Below, piece by piece: positions 1 through 10,104 of a DNA stretch of 64,000 bases. Both the position numbers and the translations under genes were made by a program. Location: NCBI GenBank assembly GCA_000024525.1, contig CP001769.1, positions 1,350,001-1,414,000 on the forward strand. Reading direction: 5' to 3'. A model generated the notes under the pieces. That model saw nothing but the letters and a program-made list of their open reading frames with translations, was not told where the DNA came from and ran no database searches. Positions within the stretch are counted from its first letter, which is position 1; every line of letters begins with the position of its first letter. The DNA comes from Spirosoma linguale DSM 74 (GTDB taxonomy: Bacteria > Bacteroidota > Bacteroidia > Cytophagales > Spirosomataceae).

Positions 1-1568
<1,568 letters not shown>

Positions 1569-1691
1569 AGTACTGCGCTGTATTCGAATGTTGATGAGTA
1601 TGCTTAGGACATAAGGTTAAGTATCCAGATCTCTCTCTGTAGGAACAAAGACAACAAAGATATTGACTGGCAACAGTCGAAAGAGTCAATT

Positions 1692-1803
1692 AGGTTGGTG
1701 TAGTTTAGGCGGGTGTTCACCTCTACCATTTCGAACAGAGCCGTTAAGCCCCGTACTGCCGATGGTACTGCTGTCATAAGCGGGAGAGTAGGAAGATGCC
1801 ACC
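1692..1803 (+). rRNA. rrf: 5S ribosomal RNA
   Basis: A segment of about 110 bases downstream of 23S shows the 5S pattern: CACCTCTACCATTTCGAACA for loops B/C, then GCCGATGGTACTG and GGGAGAGTAGGAAGATGCC near the 3' end. The gap from 23S (about 120 bases) contains no tRNA. The ends are estimated from complementarity of the two termini and may be off by a few bases. Confidence 0.93.
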
Positions 1804-1816
1804 TATTGAAACAGCG

Positions 1817-1845
1817 AAAGCCGTTCACCTAGTGAACGGCTTTTT
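1817..1845 (+). terminator. rRNA operon terminator
   Basis: AAGCCGTTCAC pairs with GTGAACGGCTT around a short CTA loop, followed by a run of T. It lies 14 bases after the 5S gene, where the rRNA transcript should end. Confidence 0.88.
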
Positions 1846-1930
1846 GCGTTTAAGCGGGTTTTAGCTACGAGTAGAAATCCATACCCAATCTTTTTGTACA
1901 TTAGTCTTTTCAACTCCCCTTGCCCTAAAA

Positions 1931-2422
1931 ATGGCTATCTTCAAACTTCAAATCAACGGCCGTAGTTACCAGGCTGATGTCGAACCTGACACTCCGCTTC
2001 TTTGGGTGCTACGCGATAATTTTGGATTAGTGGGCACAAAGTACGGGTGTGGTATAGCTCAATGTGGAGCTTGTACTGTACACCTGAACGGTGAAGCCAC
2101 ACGCGCTTGTGTACTACCCGTTTCTGCGGTAGGTAAATCGAAAGTTACTACTATTGAAGGGTTATCTGAGGCTGGGACTCACCCTGTTCAACAAGCTTGG
2201 GATACAATGGATGTACCTCAGTGCGGTTATTGTCAGGCTGGGCAGATCATGACGGCAGCAGCACTACTAAAACGTAACCCAAAACCTAGTCAAGCTGAAA
2301 TTGACGAAACCATGACCGGTAATATCTGTCGGTGTGGAACGTATCACCGTATCCGGGAAGCCGTCAAACTGGCGTCTATGTCTTCTCCTGCTGGAACTAC
2401 TAAATCCCCGAAAACAAAATAG
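1931..2422 (+). CDS. (2Fe-2S)-binding subunit of a molybdenum hydroxylase (IorA-like)
   Basis: A 163-residue iron-sulfur subunit of the xanthine oxidase family, closest in layout to the small subunit of isoquinoline 1-oxidoreductase. It passes electrons from the molybdenum subunit encoded next. The N-terminal plant-ferredoxin domain has Cys40, Cys45, Cys48 and Cys60; the C-terminal all-alpha [2Fe-2S] domain has Cys98, Cys101, Cys133 and Cys135, so both clusters look intact. No signal peptide is seen; it would be co-exported with its partner if that carries a Tat signal. Its stop codon overlaps the GTG start candidate of the next gene by one base, indicating one operon. No FAD subunit is nearby, which fits the two-subunit IorAB type. 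The natural substrate cannot be told from sequence. Confidence 0.92.
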   Translation: MAIFKLQINGRSYQADVEPDTPLLWVLRDNFGLVGTKYGCGIAQCGACTVHLNGEATRACVLPVSAVGKSKVTTIEGLSEAGTHPVQQAWDTMDVPQCGYCQAGQIMTAAALLKRNPKPSQAEIDETMTGNICRCGTYHRIREAVKLASMSSPAGTTKSPKTK

Positions 2423-4578
2423 TGATGCAAACGATAGAGCATTCAAGTAGAAGAGGCTTTTTAAAAATAGCTGCGGCTACCGGTGGCGGACTTATTTTAG
2501 GGTTTAACTGGTTTGAATCAGAGGCCGCAACGGCAAGTGCAGCTGGTGTACCAGTCGCAGCAGGGGCTGACTTTAACAGTTACCTGTCTATCAATCCCCA
2601 GGGTATAATTACTATACTCTCTCCAAATCCAGAAGTCGGGCAAGGTATAAAAACCGCTTTCCCGATTATCGTAGCAGAAGAGTTGGATGCCGACTGGACT
2701 AAAGTAGTTGTAGAGCAGGCTCCCCTTGACACAAAGAAGTTTGAACGGCAGGTAGCCGGTGGTAGCGGATCAATCCCTCACTCTTGGGAACGACTACGGA
2801 AAGCAGGCGCTACGGCCCGACAAATGTTGGTAGGGGCGGCTGCTAAGCGATGGAGCGTTCCGGGCTCGGAATGCACAACCGAAAAAGGGTTTGTTATTCA
2901 TTCCGCCAGTAACCGGAAACTCAGTTATGGTGAACTCGCTACAGAAGCGGCTCAATTGCCCGTTCCTACCGATGTAAAGCTCAAAGCTATAAAAGATTTC
3001 AAGCTCATTGGCAGTACGGTTAAAAACGTTGACAACCCGAAAATAACAACCGGTAAGCCTTTATTTGGGCTTGACTTCTACCGTGAGGGGATGTTGTTCG
3101 CCATGCTTCAACGTCCGGCATTTGGGTATAAGCTTAAATCCCTCAATGCTGAAGCCGCCAAAGCAATGCCGGGCATTGTGAATGTAGTGACGTTTGATAA
3201 CAATGTGGCTGTGGTTGGAAAATCGACCTGGCAGGTTAAGAAAGCTAAAGACGCTCTGAAAATTGAATGGGAAAAAGCCGATGCGTTAGAAAGCACGACA
3301 GACCATAATCGCTTATTCAAGGAGTTATTAGATAGTTCTAACACCACGGTCCGCCGGAAAGATGGTGACGTTGATACTGCGTTCAAAAATGCCGCCAAGG
3401 TTGTGAAGGCCGAATATCAATGCCCGTTCTTGTCTCATGCGCCAATGGAGCCAATGAACTTCTTTGCGCATGTCCGTCCAGATGGCGTTGAGCTTGTAGG
3501 GCCAACGCAAACCCCCGAACTGGCCCGGAATGAAACCGCTAAACTTCTTGGTATCACACCCGACAAAGTTTCGGTTCAATTAACGCGAATGGGTGGCGGT
3601 TTTGGGCGTCGTCTGAAGGCCGATTACGTGGTCGAAGCTGTGCAAGTGTCGAAGCTGGTAAATGCGCCTGTAAAGCTGATCTGGACCCGCGAGGATGACA
3701 TGACTGGCGGTAGCTACCGGCCAGCCGTACGTTACCGATTCGAAGCAGCCCTTGACGCACAAGGTAACATGATAGGCTATAAACTTCGAGGAGCCAGCAT
3801 AAACGCCGGTAATGCAACACGGGAAGATAACTTCCCCGCTGGTGCCGTCGACAATCTGTTAATTGATAGCGTTGATCACAAATCCCCAATTACAACCGGC
3901 CCCTGGCGTGCACCCATTACCAACTTTCTCGCCTTTGCTGAGCAATCGTTTATTGACGAAGTTGCACAGGCAGCGGGTAAAGACCCAGTGCAGTTCAGAC
4001 TTGAGCTGTTGAATAAGGCAAAGCAGAAGCCAGTGGGGGCAATTAAGTACGATATCGATCGAATGAAAGGCGTAATCGACTTAGCCGTAGAAAAATCGGG
4101 ATGGGGTAAAAAGAAGGGTGCAGATGGTAAACCGGTGGCACAGGGATTCAGCGTTTACTTCTCGCACCGTTCGTATGTAGCTCAGGTAGGCGAGGTAGTG
4201 GTGCAAAAAGGTAAGCCGGTCTTGCAAAAGGTTTATTCAGCTGCTGACTGTGGTGTGGTTATTAACCAGAGTGGTGCACAACAACAGGTACGGGGCTGCG
4301 TCGTTGATGGCATCGGTCATGCGATGTATGGAAATCTTACCTTCAAAGATGGTATGCCGCAGCAGAAAAACTTCAACGAATACCGGCTTATTCGTCTGAA
4401 TGAAATTCCTGAAATAGAAGTTCACTTCGTGCAAAACGAAGTTGACCCCACAGGTTTGGGCGAACCATCGCTTCCACCTGCTGGCGGTGCGGTTGCCAAT
4501 GCTATTTTTAAAGCGACGGGCAAGCGGCTCCGGAGTCAGCCCTTTGTTGAGCAGGACGAATTTAAAGGAGTTTCCTGA
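2422..4578 (+). CDS. Molybdopterin-binding subunit of an aldehyde/isoquinoline oxidoreductase-type hydroxylase (IorB-like)
   Basis: A protein of about 718 residues, full length for IorB-type catalytic subunits. The N terminus has a twin-arginine-type signal, SRRGFLK (residues 9-15) followed by a hydrophobic stretch, suggesting folded export. The molybdenum-cofactor motif GGGFGRR is near residues 391-397, and the C-terminal GLGEPSLPPAGGAVANA motif characteristic of the family is present. The start may be GTG at 2422, overlapping the upstream stop, or ATG at 2425. It forms a heterodimer with the preceding [2Fe-2S] subunit. Electrons probably go to a membrane or periplasmic acceptor not encoded here. 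A strong hairpin follows at 4612. Confidence 0.92.
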   Translation: MMQTIEHSSRRGFLKIAAATGGGLILGFNWFESEAATASAAGVPVAAGADFNSYLSINPQGIITILSPNPEVGQGIKTAFPIIVAEELDADWTKVVVEQAPLDTKKFERQVAGGSGSIPHSWERLRKAGATARQMLVGAAAKRWSVPGSECTTEKGFVIHSASNRKLSYGELATEAAQLPVPTDVKLKAIKDFKLIGSTVKNVDNPKITTGKPLFGLDFYREGMLFAMLQRPAFGYKLKSLNAEAAKAMPGIVNVVTFDNNVAVVGKSTWQVKKAKDALKIEWEKADALESTTDHNRLFKELLDSSNTTVRRKDGDVDTAFKNAAKVVKAEYQCPFLSHAPMEPMNFFAHVRPDGVELVGPTQTPELARNETAKLLGITPDKVSVQLTRMGGGFGRRLKADYVVEAVQVSKLVNAPVKLIWTREDDMTGGSYRPAVRYRFEAALDAQGNMIGYKLRGASINAGNATREDNFPAGAVDNLLIDSVDHKSPITTGPWRAPITNFLAFAEQSFIDEVAQAAGKDPVQFRLELLNKAKQKPVGAIKYDIDRMKGVIDLAVEKSGWGKKKGADGKPVAQGFSVYFSHRSYVAQVGEVVVQKGKPVLQKVYSAADCGVVINQSGAQQQVRGCVVDGIGHAMYGNLTFKDGMPQQKNFNEYRLIRLNEIPEIEVHFVQNEVDPTGLGEPSLPPAGGAVANAIFKATGKRLRSQPFVEQDEFKGVS

Positions 4579-4611
4579 TGACTACTTATTCAGAAAGTGG
4601 CCTTGTCTTTT

Positions 4612-4671
4612 ACTAGTATACAAACAAAAAATGCCTGGGCGAACCCAGGCATTTTTTGTTTGTATACTAGT
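4612..4671 (+). terminator. 28-bp perfect inverted repeat, probable terminator
   Basis: Arms at 4612-4639 and 4644-4671 are perfectly complementary around a CGAA tetraloop. The inner part ends in GCCTGGG and CCCAGGC followed by ATTTTTT, so it has the layout of an intrinsic terminator for the oxidoreductase operon. The outer arms, including ACTAGTATACAAAC, are much longer than termination needs. Confidence 0.75.
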
Positions 4672-4678
4672 GGTGTTT

Positions 4679-5029
4679 AAACGGATTATGATTTGTTGTT
4701 TGCAGCTCGTATTTGTTGTTTACTGTTCGTACTTAGTATGCCAAAGTGTGTGCCAGATAAATTTAGGTTTTGATTTACAGAAGGTTATTATAATGGACTT
4801 TGTCAGGCCTTGTCCGCAAGTGGACAATCTTTGTTCACTTACGGACAAAAGTATATAAAGCAATAACTGAGTGAAAGAGAGAGCTTGTGAACTGTATAAT
4901 TTGAGGGATAAACTGATCGAAACGCATGATGAAGTAGTGCCGAGCCAGAAAACTTTGACTGGCTGTTAGGCCCTGTTATAAACAACCCGGTGTCATGTCT
5001 GTTACGTTTATACACAAAGTAGATGCTAA
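4679..5029. other. Intergenic stretch with a tandem dyad (4810-4848)
   Basis: This AT-rich stretch shows no convincing gene; an open frame covering 4442-4858 is a shadow. The one visible structure is a pair of 18-base dyads, TTGTCCGCAAGTGGACAA (4810-4827) and TTGTTCACTTACGGACAA (4831-4848). They are inverted copies of each other with 16 of 18 matches and a three-base spacer. This looks like an operator, but no target regulator is identified. Confidence 0.45.
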
Positions 5030-5545
5030 ATGAGCAGGGCTTTTTTGAAAAATGAGAGTGCAGGCGACCCGGTTGTTATTCCTGCCAGAGCTCCATTGCC
5101 AGCTGGATCAGTAAATTATGTGACGCCCAGAGGCCTGGCTATGCTACGGGATGAATTTGAAAAACTTGAGAAAGAGCATGCGTTGGCTCAGACGCAACTC
5201 ACTGATGAAAATGAGCGTACCCGGCAGCTTGCCTTGCTGAACGGACAAATAGCTGCGCTTAATCAACGAATTGCTACGGCAAAAGTTGTGAATATGCAGG
5301 ATCATCCGCTGGACGAAGTTCGGTTCGGGGCTACAGTTACCTTGAGCAGTCAGAGCACCGGTAAGGCTGATCAACAGCTAACAATTGTCGGTGTTGATGA
5401 GGCTGACGCAATTCATGGGCGAATTGCCTTCCCGGCACCGATTGCCAGATTGTTGTTGGGGAAAAAGGTTGGCGATTTTATTACCCTTCGTACTCCACGG
5501 GGAGAAAACGCACTGGAAATCACGTCTATTTACTATAATGACTAG
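5030..5545 (+). CDS. GreA/GreB-family transcription elongation factor-like protein
   Basis: A 171-residue protein with the two-part Gre layout. The N-terminal region (about residues 30-90) starts with a YVTPRG-like segment and forms a predicted antiparallel coiled coil rich in Glu, Lys and Leu. The C-terminal region (about 95-168) is an FKBP-like beta domain with FGATVTL, the VGVDEAD turn, and GKKVGDFITLRTPRG. Gre factors enter the RNA polymerase secondary channel and stimulate cleavage of backtracked RNA using acidic residues at the coiled-coil tip. The extra 25 residues or so at the N terminus are not typical of Gre. Bacteroidota often carry several such paralogues, so a role other than canonical GreA is possible. 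It appears to be a single-gene unit. Confidence 0.8.
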   Translation: MSRAFLKNESAGDPVVIPARAPLPAGSVNYVTPRGLAMLRDEFEKLEKEHALAQTQLTDENERTRQLALLNGQIAALNQRIATAKVVNMQDHPLDEVRFGATVTLSSQSTGKADQQLTIVGVDEADAIHGRIAFPAPIARLLLGKKVGDFITLRTPRGENALEITSIYYND

Positions 5546-5638
5546 CTTATGTTAGCCAAAATCGTTCGATTGCATTAGGCCGCTTCTTTGGTTGTTAACT
5601 ACATCTTATACACGTTTACGGGGTCTCTACCATTTCGC

Positions 5639-6715
5639 ATGCAAACTGTTGATTCCATTCTACTCACTTACGCTATCGTGGTTACGACAGCGTCGTTTAT
5701 TAACTTTATTAGACTTGATTACTGGTGGATTCGGATGTGGGATTTTCCTCATCTACAGCTTACAGCCATGGCGTTCATTGGACTGCTGGGCTGGGCTATT
5801 TTAAGTCGACACACCGGCTGGCCAATGGGGATTGTACCTGTTGCCCTGTTTATCACGCTTCTTTATCAAGGGTGGCTAATCCATCGCTTTACGCCCTTGC
5901 ATAAGAAACAGGTTTTACGACTGCCTGGAAATACGGATCAGCGGATTGCCGATGAGAACACCATACGTTTGCTTGTTACCAACGTATACATGAAAAATAC
6001 CCAGACACCAAAGGTTTGGGCTATGGCTAAGAAGTACGATCCTGATGTTGTCTTAGTCCTTGAAGCCAACCAGCGTTGGCAGGATGAACTGGCACCAATG
6101 GAAGCAAGTTACCCGTACCGTATTTTACATCCACTGGAAAATACATATGGTATGTTGCTTTACTCTCGATTGCCAATGCGGCATCACGAAGTACGGTTTC
6201 TTATTCAGGATGATATTCCATCGGTATATATACAATTTGAACTGCCCTCTGGCCAGGTGATTCACTTCTACGGCGTTCACCCGATGCCGCCTACGCCAAC
6301 GGAACATTACCGTTCGGCCGAACGGGATGCGGAGCTTCTGCTGGTTGGAAAAGAAGCCCGAAAGCTGAAAGAACCGGTTATTGTAGCCGGTGATTTGAAT
6401 GATGTGGCCTGGTCGCACACAACGCGTCTGTTTCAGCGAGTAAGCGGCTTATTTGATCCGCGCGTTGGTAGGGGCCTGTACAACACATTTCACGCAAATT
6501 ATTTTCTATTCCGCTGGCCGCTCGATCACGTGTTTGTATCCCATCATTTTAAGCTCCGGAAAATTCGTCGATTGCCTAATTGCGGCTCCGATCACTTTCC
6601 GATATTCACCGCACTCACGTATGCCCCCGAACCGGATAAGCGGCAGGAAGAGGTTCCGCAGCCTGAACACGACGATCTGGAGGAAGCGCACGAAATAATT
6701 GAACGCGCTACGTAG
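5639..6715 (+). CDS. Endonuclease/exonuclease/phosphatase-family protein with N-terminal membrane segments
   Basis: About 358 residues from ATG 5639; a TTG at 5588 would add 17 residues in frame, so the start is uncertain. The N-terminal third is hydrophobic with two or three membrane helices (about residues 10-85). The C-terminal two thirds is an EEP domain (DNase I-like fold) with YGVHPMPPTPTE, the metal-binding VAGDLNDV, and the terminal GSDHFPIF motif that supplies the catalytic Asp-His pair. Such membrane-anchored EEP proteins are common in Bacteroidota and probably cleave a phosphodiester or phosphomonoester on the outer face; the substrate is unknown. The glutamate in VLVLEANQRW matches the conserved metal-binding Glu of the fold. 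Confidence 0.85.
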   Translation: MQTVDSILLTYAIVVTTASFINFIRLDYWWIRMWDFPHLQLTAMAFIGLLGWAILSRHTGWPMGIVPVALFITLLYQGWLIHRFTPLHKKQVLRLPGNTDQRIADENTIRLLVTNVYMKNTQTPKVWAMAKKYDPDVVLVLEANQRWQDELAPMEASYPYRILHPLENTYGMLLYSRLPMRHHEVRFLIQDDIPSVYIQFELPSGQVIHFYGVHPMPPTPTEHYRSAERDAELLLVGKEARKLKEPVIVAGDLNDVAWSHTTRLFQRVSGLFDPRVGRGLYNTFHANYFLFRWPLDHVFVSHHFKLRKIRRLPNCGSDHFPIFTALTYAPEPDKRQEEVPQPEHDDLEEAHEIIERAT

Positions 6716-6806
6716 GAACAACGCATCTTGATGGCCCTTTGGACGGTATGATCTTACTTTGGATTACTTTTGTAATCAATAATTTTCCTTCCAAACTAAT
6801 TAGTTC

Positions 6807-7889
6807 ATGTCAATACCAAATAAGCCGCTACGTGTGTTGGTTGTCGGATGTGGTAATATGGGTGCGTCGCATGCCATTGCCTATACAACAATCGGTGGTT
6901 TCGAAATTTGCGGTATCGTGTCAACCGGAAACAGCAAAGTTGTTCTGAACGAACGGCTGGGCGGTGGTTATTCATTATATGATGATTATGCGAAGGCGCT
7001 TGCCGAAACCCAACCGGATGCCGTTTGCATTTCTACCTACCCGGATACACACGAAAAGTTTGCCATAATGGCTTTTGAGCAAGGGTGTCATGTATTCATG
7101 GAAAAGCCTATTGCGGATACGGTGGAAGGAGCCCGGAATGTGATGGCGGCTGCCCAGAAAGCCGACAAAAAACTGGTTGTGGGCTACATTTTACGGCATC
7201 ATCCATCCTGGGAAAAGTTTGTCGAGATTGCCCAGGGATTAGGGAAACCACTGGTGATGCGCATGAATCTCAATCAGCAAAGCCACGGCACCATGTGGAC
7301 CGTACACCGGAACCTGATGAAAAGCCTGAGCCCCATCGTAGACTGCGGAGTGCATTATATTGACGTGATGTGTCAGATGACCCGTTCAAAGCCGCTACAG
7401 GTAAATGCAATTGGCGCCCGCTTAACCAACGATATTCCGGCTGGTAATTATAACTACGGTCAGTTGCAGATTCGGTTTGAAGATGGCTCGGTGGGCTGGT
7501 ACGAAGCTGGCTGGGGACCTATGATGAGTGAGACCGCTTTCTTTGTGAAAGACGTAATCGGACCCGACGGCTGCGTGTCGATCGTAGCCAAAAATGCGGG
7601 CGCTGCCGGTAAATCAGACAATGTCGATTCACATACCAAAACGGAATCGCTGCGTGTACACAAAGCCGCTCTGGACGCCAATGATCAGTTTGTTGAAACG
7701 GATACCTGGATTGATATGCAGGACGAACCCGACCATCAGGAACTTTGCAACCGCGAACAGCGGTATTTTCGGAAAGCTATTCTGGAGAATCTGGACCTGA
7801 CCGACCACATGCAGGATGCTGTCAGTAGTTTACAGATTGCCTTCGCCTGCGACGAATCTGTCCGCACCGGACAACCGGTCATGTTATAA
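6807..7889 (+). CDS. Gfo/Idh/MocA-family NAD(P)-dependent oxidoreductase
   Basis: A 360-residue protein with an N-terminal Rossmann fold (VVGCGNMGASHA, about residues 12-23) and the family's EKPIADT motif near residue 98, whose Lys is catalytic. A C-terminal alpha/beta substrate domain includes DCGVHYIDVM, with the conserved His-Asp pair. Members oxidise or reduce hydroxyl groups of sugars, inositols and related compounds; the specific substrate cannot be inferred. The gene stands alone between an EEP hydrolase and a convergent ligase gene. A possible -7 box TACTTTTG lies at 6765-6772, with a TTTG at 6738 at a somewhat long spacing. Confidence 0.9.
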   Translation: MSIPNKPLRVLVVGCGNMGASHAIAYTTIGGFEICGIVSTGNSKVVLNERLGGGYSLYDDYAKALAETQPDAVCISTYPDTHEKFAIMAFEQGCHVFMEKPIADTVEGARNVMAAAQKADKKLVVGYILRHHPSWEKFVEIAQGLGKPLVMRMNLNQQSHGTMWTVHRNLMKSLSPIVDCGVHYIDVMCQMTRSKPLQVNAIGARLTNDIPAGNYNYGQLQIRFEDGSVGWYEAGWGPMMSETAFFVKDVIGPDGCVSIVAKNAGAAGKSDNVDSHTKTESLRVHKAALDANDQFVETDTWIDMQDEPDHQELCNREQRYFRKAILENLDLTDHMQDAVSSLQIAFACDESVRTGQPVML

Positions 7890-7953
7890 CTTTTCATACA
7901 TAGGAAGGCGTGTCACAGTTCGAACCATGGCACGCCTTCCTGTTTCTGAAAAG

Positions 7954-9609
7954 TTAGACGTAGCGTTCTGTGATATGACGAGCCAACTCGGCAGTTTCGA
8001 GCAGCAAAGGGTGGCGCGGTTGACTCAGGGCTGTTTCCAGTTCCGCAATAGTATCCTTGAACAGCAGATTAACCGGAATTTCGTGCGATTCCTGTTTGCT
8101 CTTAATGTACATCAAGGAAGGCCGTACGGTGCCTGATGCGGCCAACTCATTATACTGCTGTTTAGCTGCGATGAACTCTTCGTCGCCGGATCCGAAGGAA
8201 ACGACCCGTTCGGGCAGCGGATTGGCTTTCCGGTGCGCTAGTTGAGCGTCGAGCTCAGCGAGCAGATGTTTTAAATGGAAGGTGTCTTTACCCGTACGGA
8301 TACGTTCACGCAGCGACTGACGGATTAGATACGTCAATGAGTTTGCCAGATTTAAGCCGATTTCTGCCATCTGCTTGAATATAAGCGAGGAGGGCGACAT
8401 GCCCGGAATGGTATTGGGATCGTGCAGCAGCACATCCCCGGCGGGCGTTAGAAAACCGTCTATTCTGGAATAGACATTAATTCCCAATCGGGTAAAGACC
8501 TGTGCAACCGCCAACTGAATCTTACGGTTGTTCTCCAGACTCGTCTCGACAGGAATCCGCTTTTTAGTCGTGTTTAGTTTATACTTCGACTCAAAGTCAA
8601 AGCTCGTTACGTTGTAAATCTCCGTTGGAGGCAGAGCGATCGCGACCTGATCGTCGTCCTGAATTACTCCGCACGAGAACTCCTGGCCCGTAATAAACTC
8701 TTCAAAAAGAACTTCATCTTCTGCATTGAGCGACGCCAGCGTAATAGGCTGACTACTTTGCGCCATTAGGGCATCCAGTCTGGCAACAAAGTCGGCGGGA
8801 TGCTTGATCACTTCGCCCGTTTGTTCGATAACAACCGGGAAGCTGATTCCCGAATCCAAACTGACCATCTTTTGTGCCAGCTCGTGCTTTTCTGTACCCG
8901 ATAAACTCGTCCATCCACTCAGTTTACTCCAGCCGTCCGGTTGAATGCTCATCGTGAAAAAGCATTGCTCCACAGACCGGCAAAACTGCGCCAGATCGGC
9001 TTCGCGTACAATGGCCACGCCAATGGATGAGCCCTGATGCGGGGCTTTTATGACAATTGGCAAACCCAAATGCTCGACCAGCGATTGAAAGAACTGCGCT
9101 TTATCGGCCTGTTCGTAGTCGTCCCGGCTAATGGTTGCCGTTTTCTTTTTCTGCCCGTTTGCCAGTGCTATGAGTTCATTTTGCAGAATTTTATTGATAC
9201 CCACCGCCGATCCAACGAGGCCTGGTCCGGTATACGGCATTTTATGCCATTCGAGCAATCCCTGAATAGCACCATCCTCGCAGTCGGGTCCGTGCATGGC
9301 CAGGAAAGCAAGATCGAAGTGGTCTCGAAACTGTTCCGGCCTAAGTTCAGGTAATATGGCGTCGAGGGTATCGACCGCCAGCGACTCATCGTAGACTGAA
9401 AACCCTGAGCTATCCTGCGGGAGTGCATCGTGTAGAGAAGGTGATTGAAGAAAGTCGGGCGACACGAGCCGAAATCGGCCGCGGCCATCCACAAAAACGA
9501 GAACTGGCTCGAATAAGCCTTTGTCCAAATTAGCCAGTGCGGTACGTCCGCCCGCAAAGGAAACCTCACGCTCCCGCGCTGGCCCACCGAAGAAAATGCC
9601 TATTTTCAC
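7954..9609 (-). CDS. D-alanine--D-alanine ligase homologue, long form
   Basis: An ATP-grasp ligase of about 551 residues, read from GTG at 9609 because the family N terminus KIGIFFGGPAREREVSF starts there; the frame upstream lacks family features. Ligase motifs include AMHGPDCEDGAIQG, MPYTGPG, APHQGSSIGVA, LFEEFITGQEFSCGV and LHDPNTIPGM, so it should join two D-alanines for peptidoglycan. It is clearly longer than the usual 300-370 residues: about 90-110 extra residues sit between the SSIGVA and EEFITG motifs (roughly 235-340), and about 120 residues follow the NTIPGM motif. Either the specificity is altered or an extra domain has been added. It stands alone on the minus strand. Confidence 0.82.
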   Translation of the reverse strand: MKIGIFFGGPAREREVSFAGGRTALANLDKGLFEPVLVFVDGRGRFRLVSPDFLQSPSLHDALPQDSSGFSVYDESLAVDTLDAILPELRPEQFRDHFDLAFLAMHGPDCEDGAIQGLLEWHKMPYTGPGLVGSAVGINKILQNELIALANGQKKKTATISRDDYEQADKAQFFQSLVEHLGLPIVIKAPHQGSSIGVAIVREADLAQFCRSVEQCFFTMSIQPDGWSKLSGWTSLSGTEKHELAQKMVSLDSGISFPVVIEQTGEVIKHPADFVARLDALMAQSSQPITLASLNAEDEVLFEEFITGQEFSCGVIQDDDQVAIALPPTEIYNVTSFDFESKYKLNTTKKRIPVETSLENNRKIQLAVAQVFTRLGINVYSRIDGFLTPAGDVLLHDPNTIPGMSPSSLIFKQMAEIGLNLANSLTYLIRQSLRERIRTGKDTFHLKHLLAELDAQLAHRKANPLPERVVSFGSGDEEFIAAKQQYNELAASGTVRPSLMYIKSKQESHEIPVNLLFKDTIAELETALSQPRHPLLLETAELARHITERYV

Positions 9610-9796
9610 TGAATTGAGGGATAATACGAGTTGCAAAGAAACAAAAAAACGCCTGATTCGGCGTTCTAATGTTCGAGAAACCCATAACTGATGTTTAATC
9701 AGGTGAAATAATAGATAAAGGAAAGATAGACGTTCCTCCCATAATCTGAGGATCAATGTTATTTATATCTTTCGCTGTTATGGGCGTGTTCCGTAT

Positions 9797-10063
9797 TTAA
9801 AAAGCAGGTGTAATGTTCACCGCTTCAACTTTTGTGATCTCCGGTACGGCTTTAAGGATGGCTTCTTCGAGACCTCCTTTAAAGGTCATTGCCGACATAG
9901 GACATGAGCCACATGAACCAACCAGTTCAAGTCGAACCGTTTTATCTTCTGTTATTTCCAATACTTTCACATTGCCGCCGTCGGCCGCCAGATACGGCCG
10001 CATGCTATCAAGTGCCCGCTCTACCTTGCTAATTAGTTGATCGTTGTTGACTACCGTCTCCAT
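9797..10063 (-). CDS. NifU-like C-terminal domain protein (Fe-S cluster scaffold/carrier)
   Basis: An 88-residue single-domain protein with the NifU C-terminal signature: YLAADGGNVKV (about 24-34) and the cluster-binding CGSCPMS with Cys51 and Cys54. Two subunits normally bind a [4Fe-4S] cluster between these cysteines and pass it to target enzymes. It lies 41 bases downstream of the Mrp gene on the same strand, so the two are probably co-transcribed and act together in Fe-S protein maturation. Confidence 0.93.
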   Translation of the reverse strand: METVVNNDQLISKVERALDSMRPYLAADGGNVKVLEITEDKTVRLELVGSCGSCPMSAMTFKGGLEEAILKAVPEITKVEAVNITPAF

Positions 10064-10104
10064 TGAAAAGTTGATTTACGGTAAATTTATACTTTCTGTA
10101 TTGT

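Noticed and set aside
1569..1691. Possible tRNA between 23S and 5S
   Set aside because: No cloverleaf or T-loop GTTCGA box is visible in this spacer.
4442..4858. Plus-strand open frame of 138 codons
   Set aside because: It overlaps the end of the oxidoreductase gene in another frame and runs through the 28-bp hairpin and the dyads; the peptide is Cys/Val-rich without family features.
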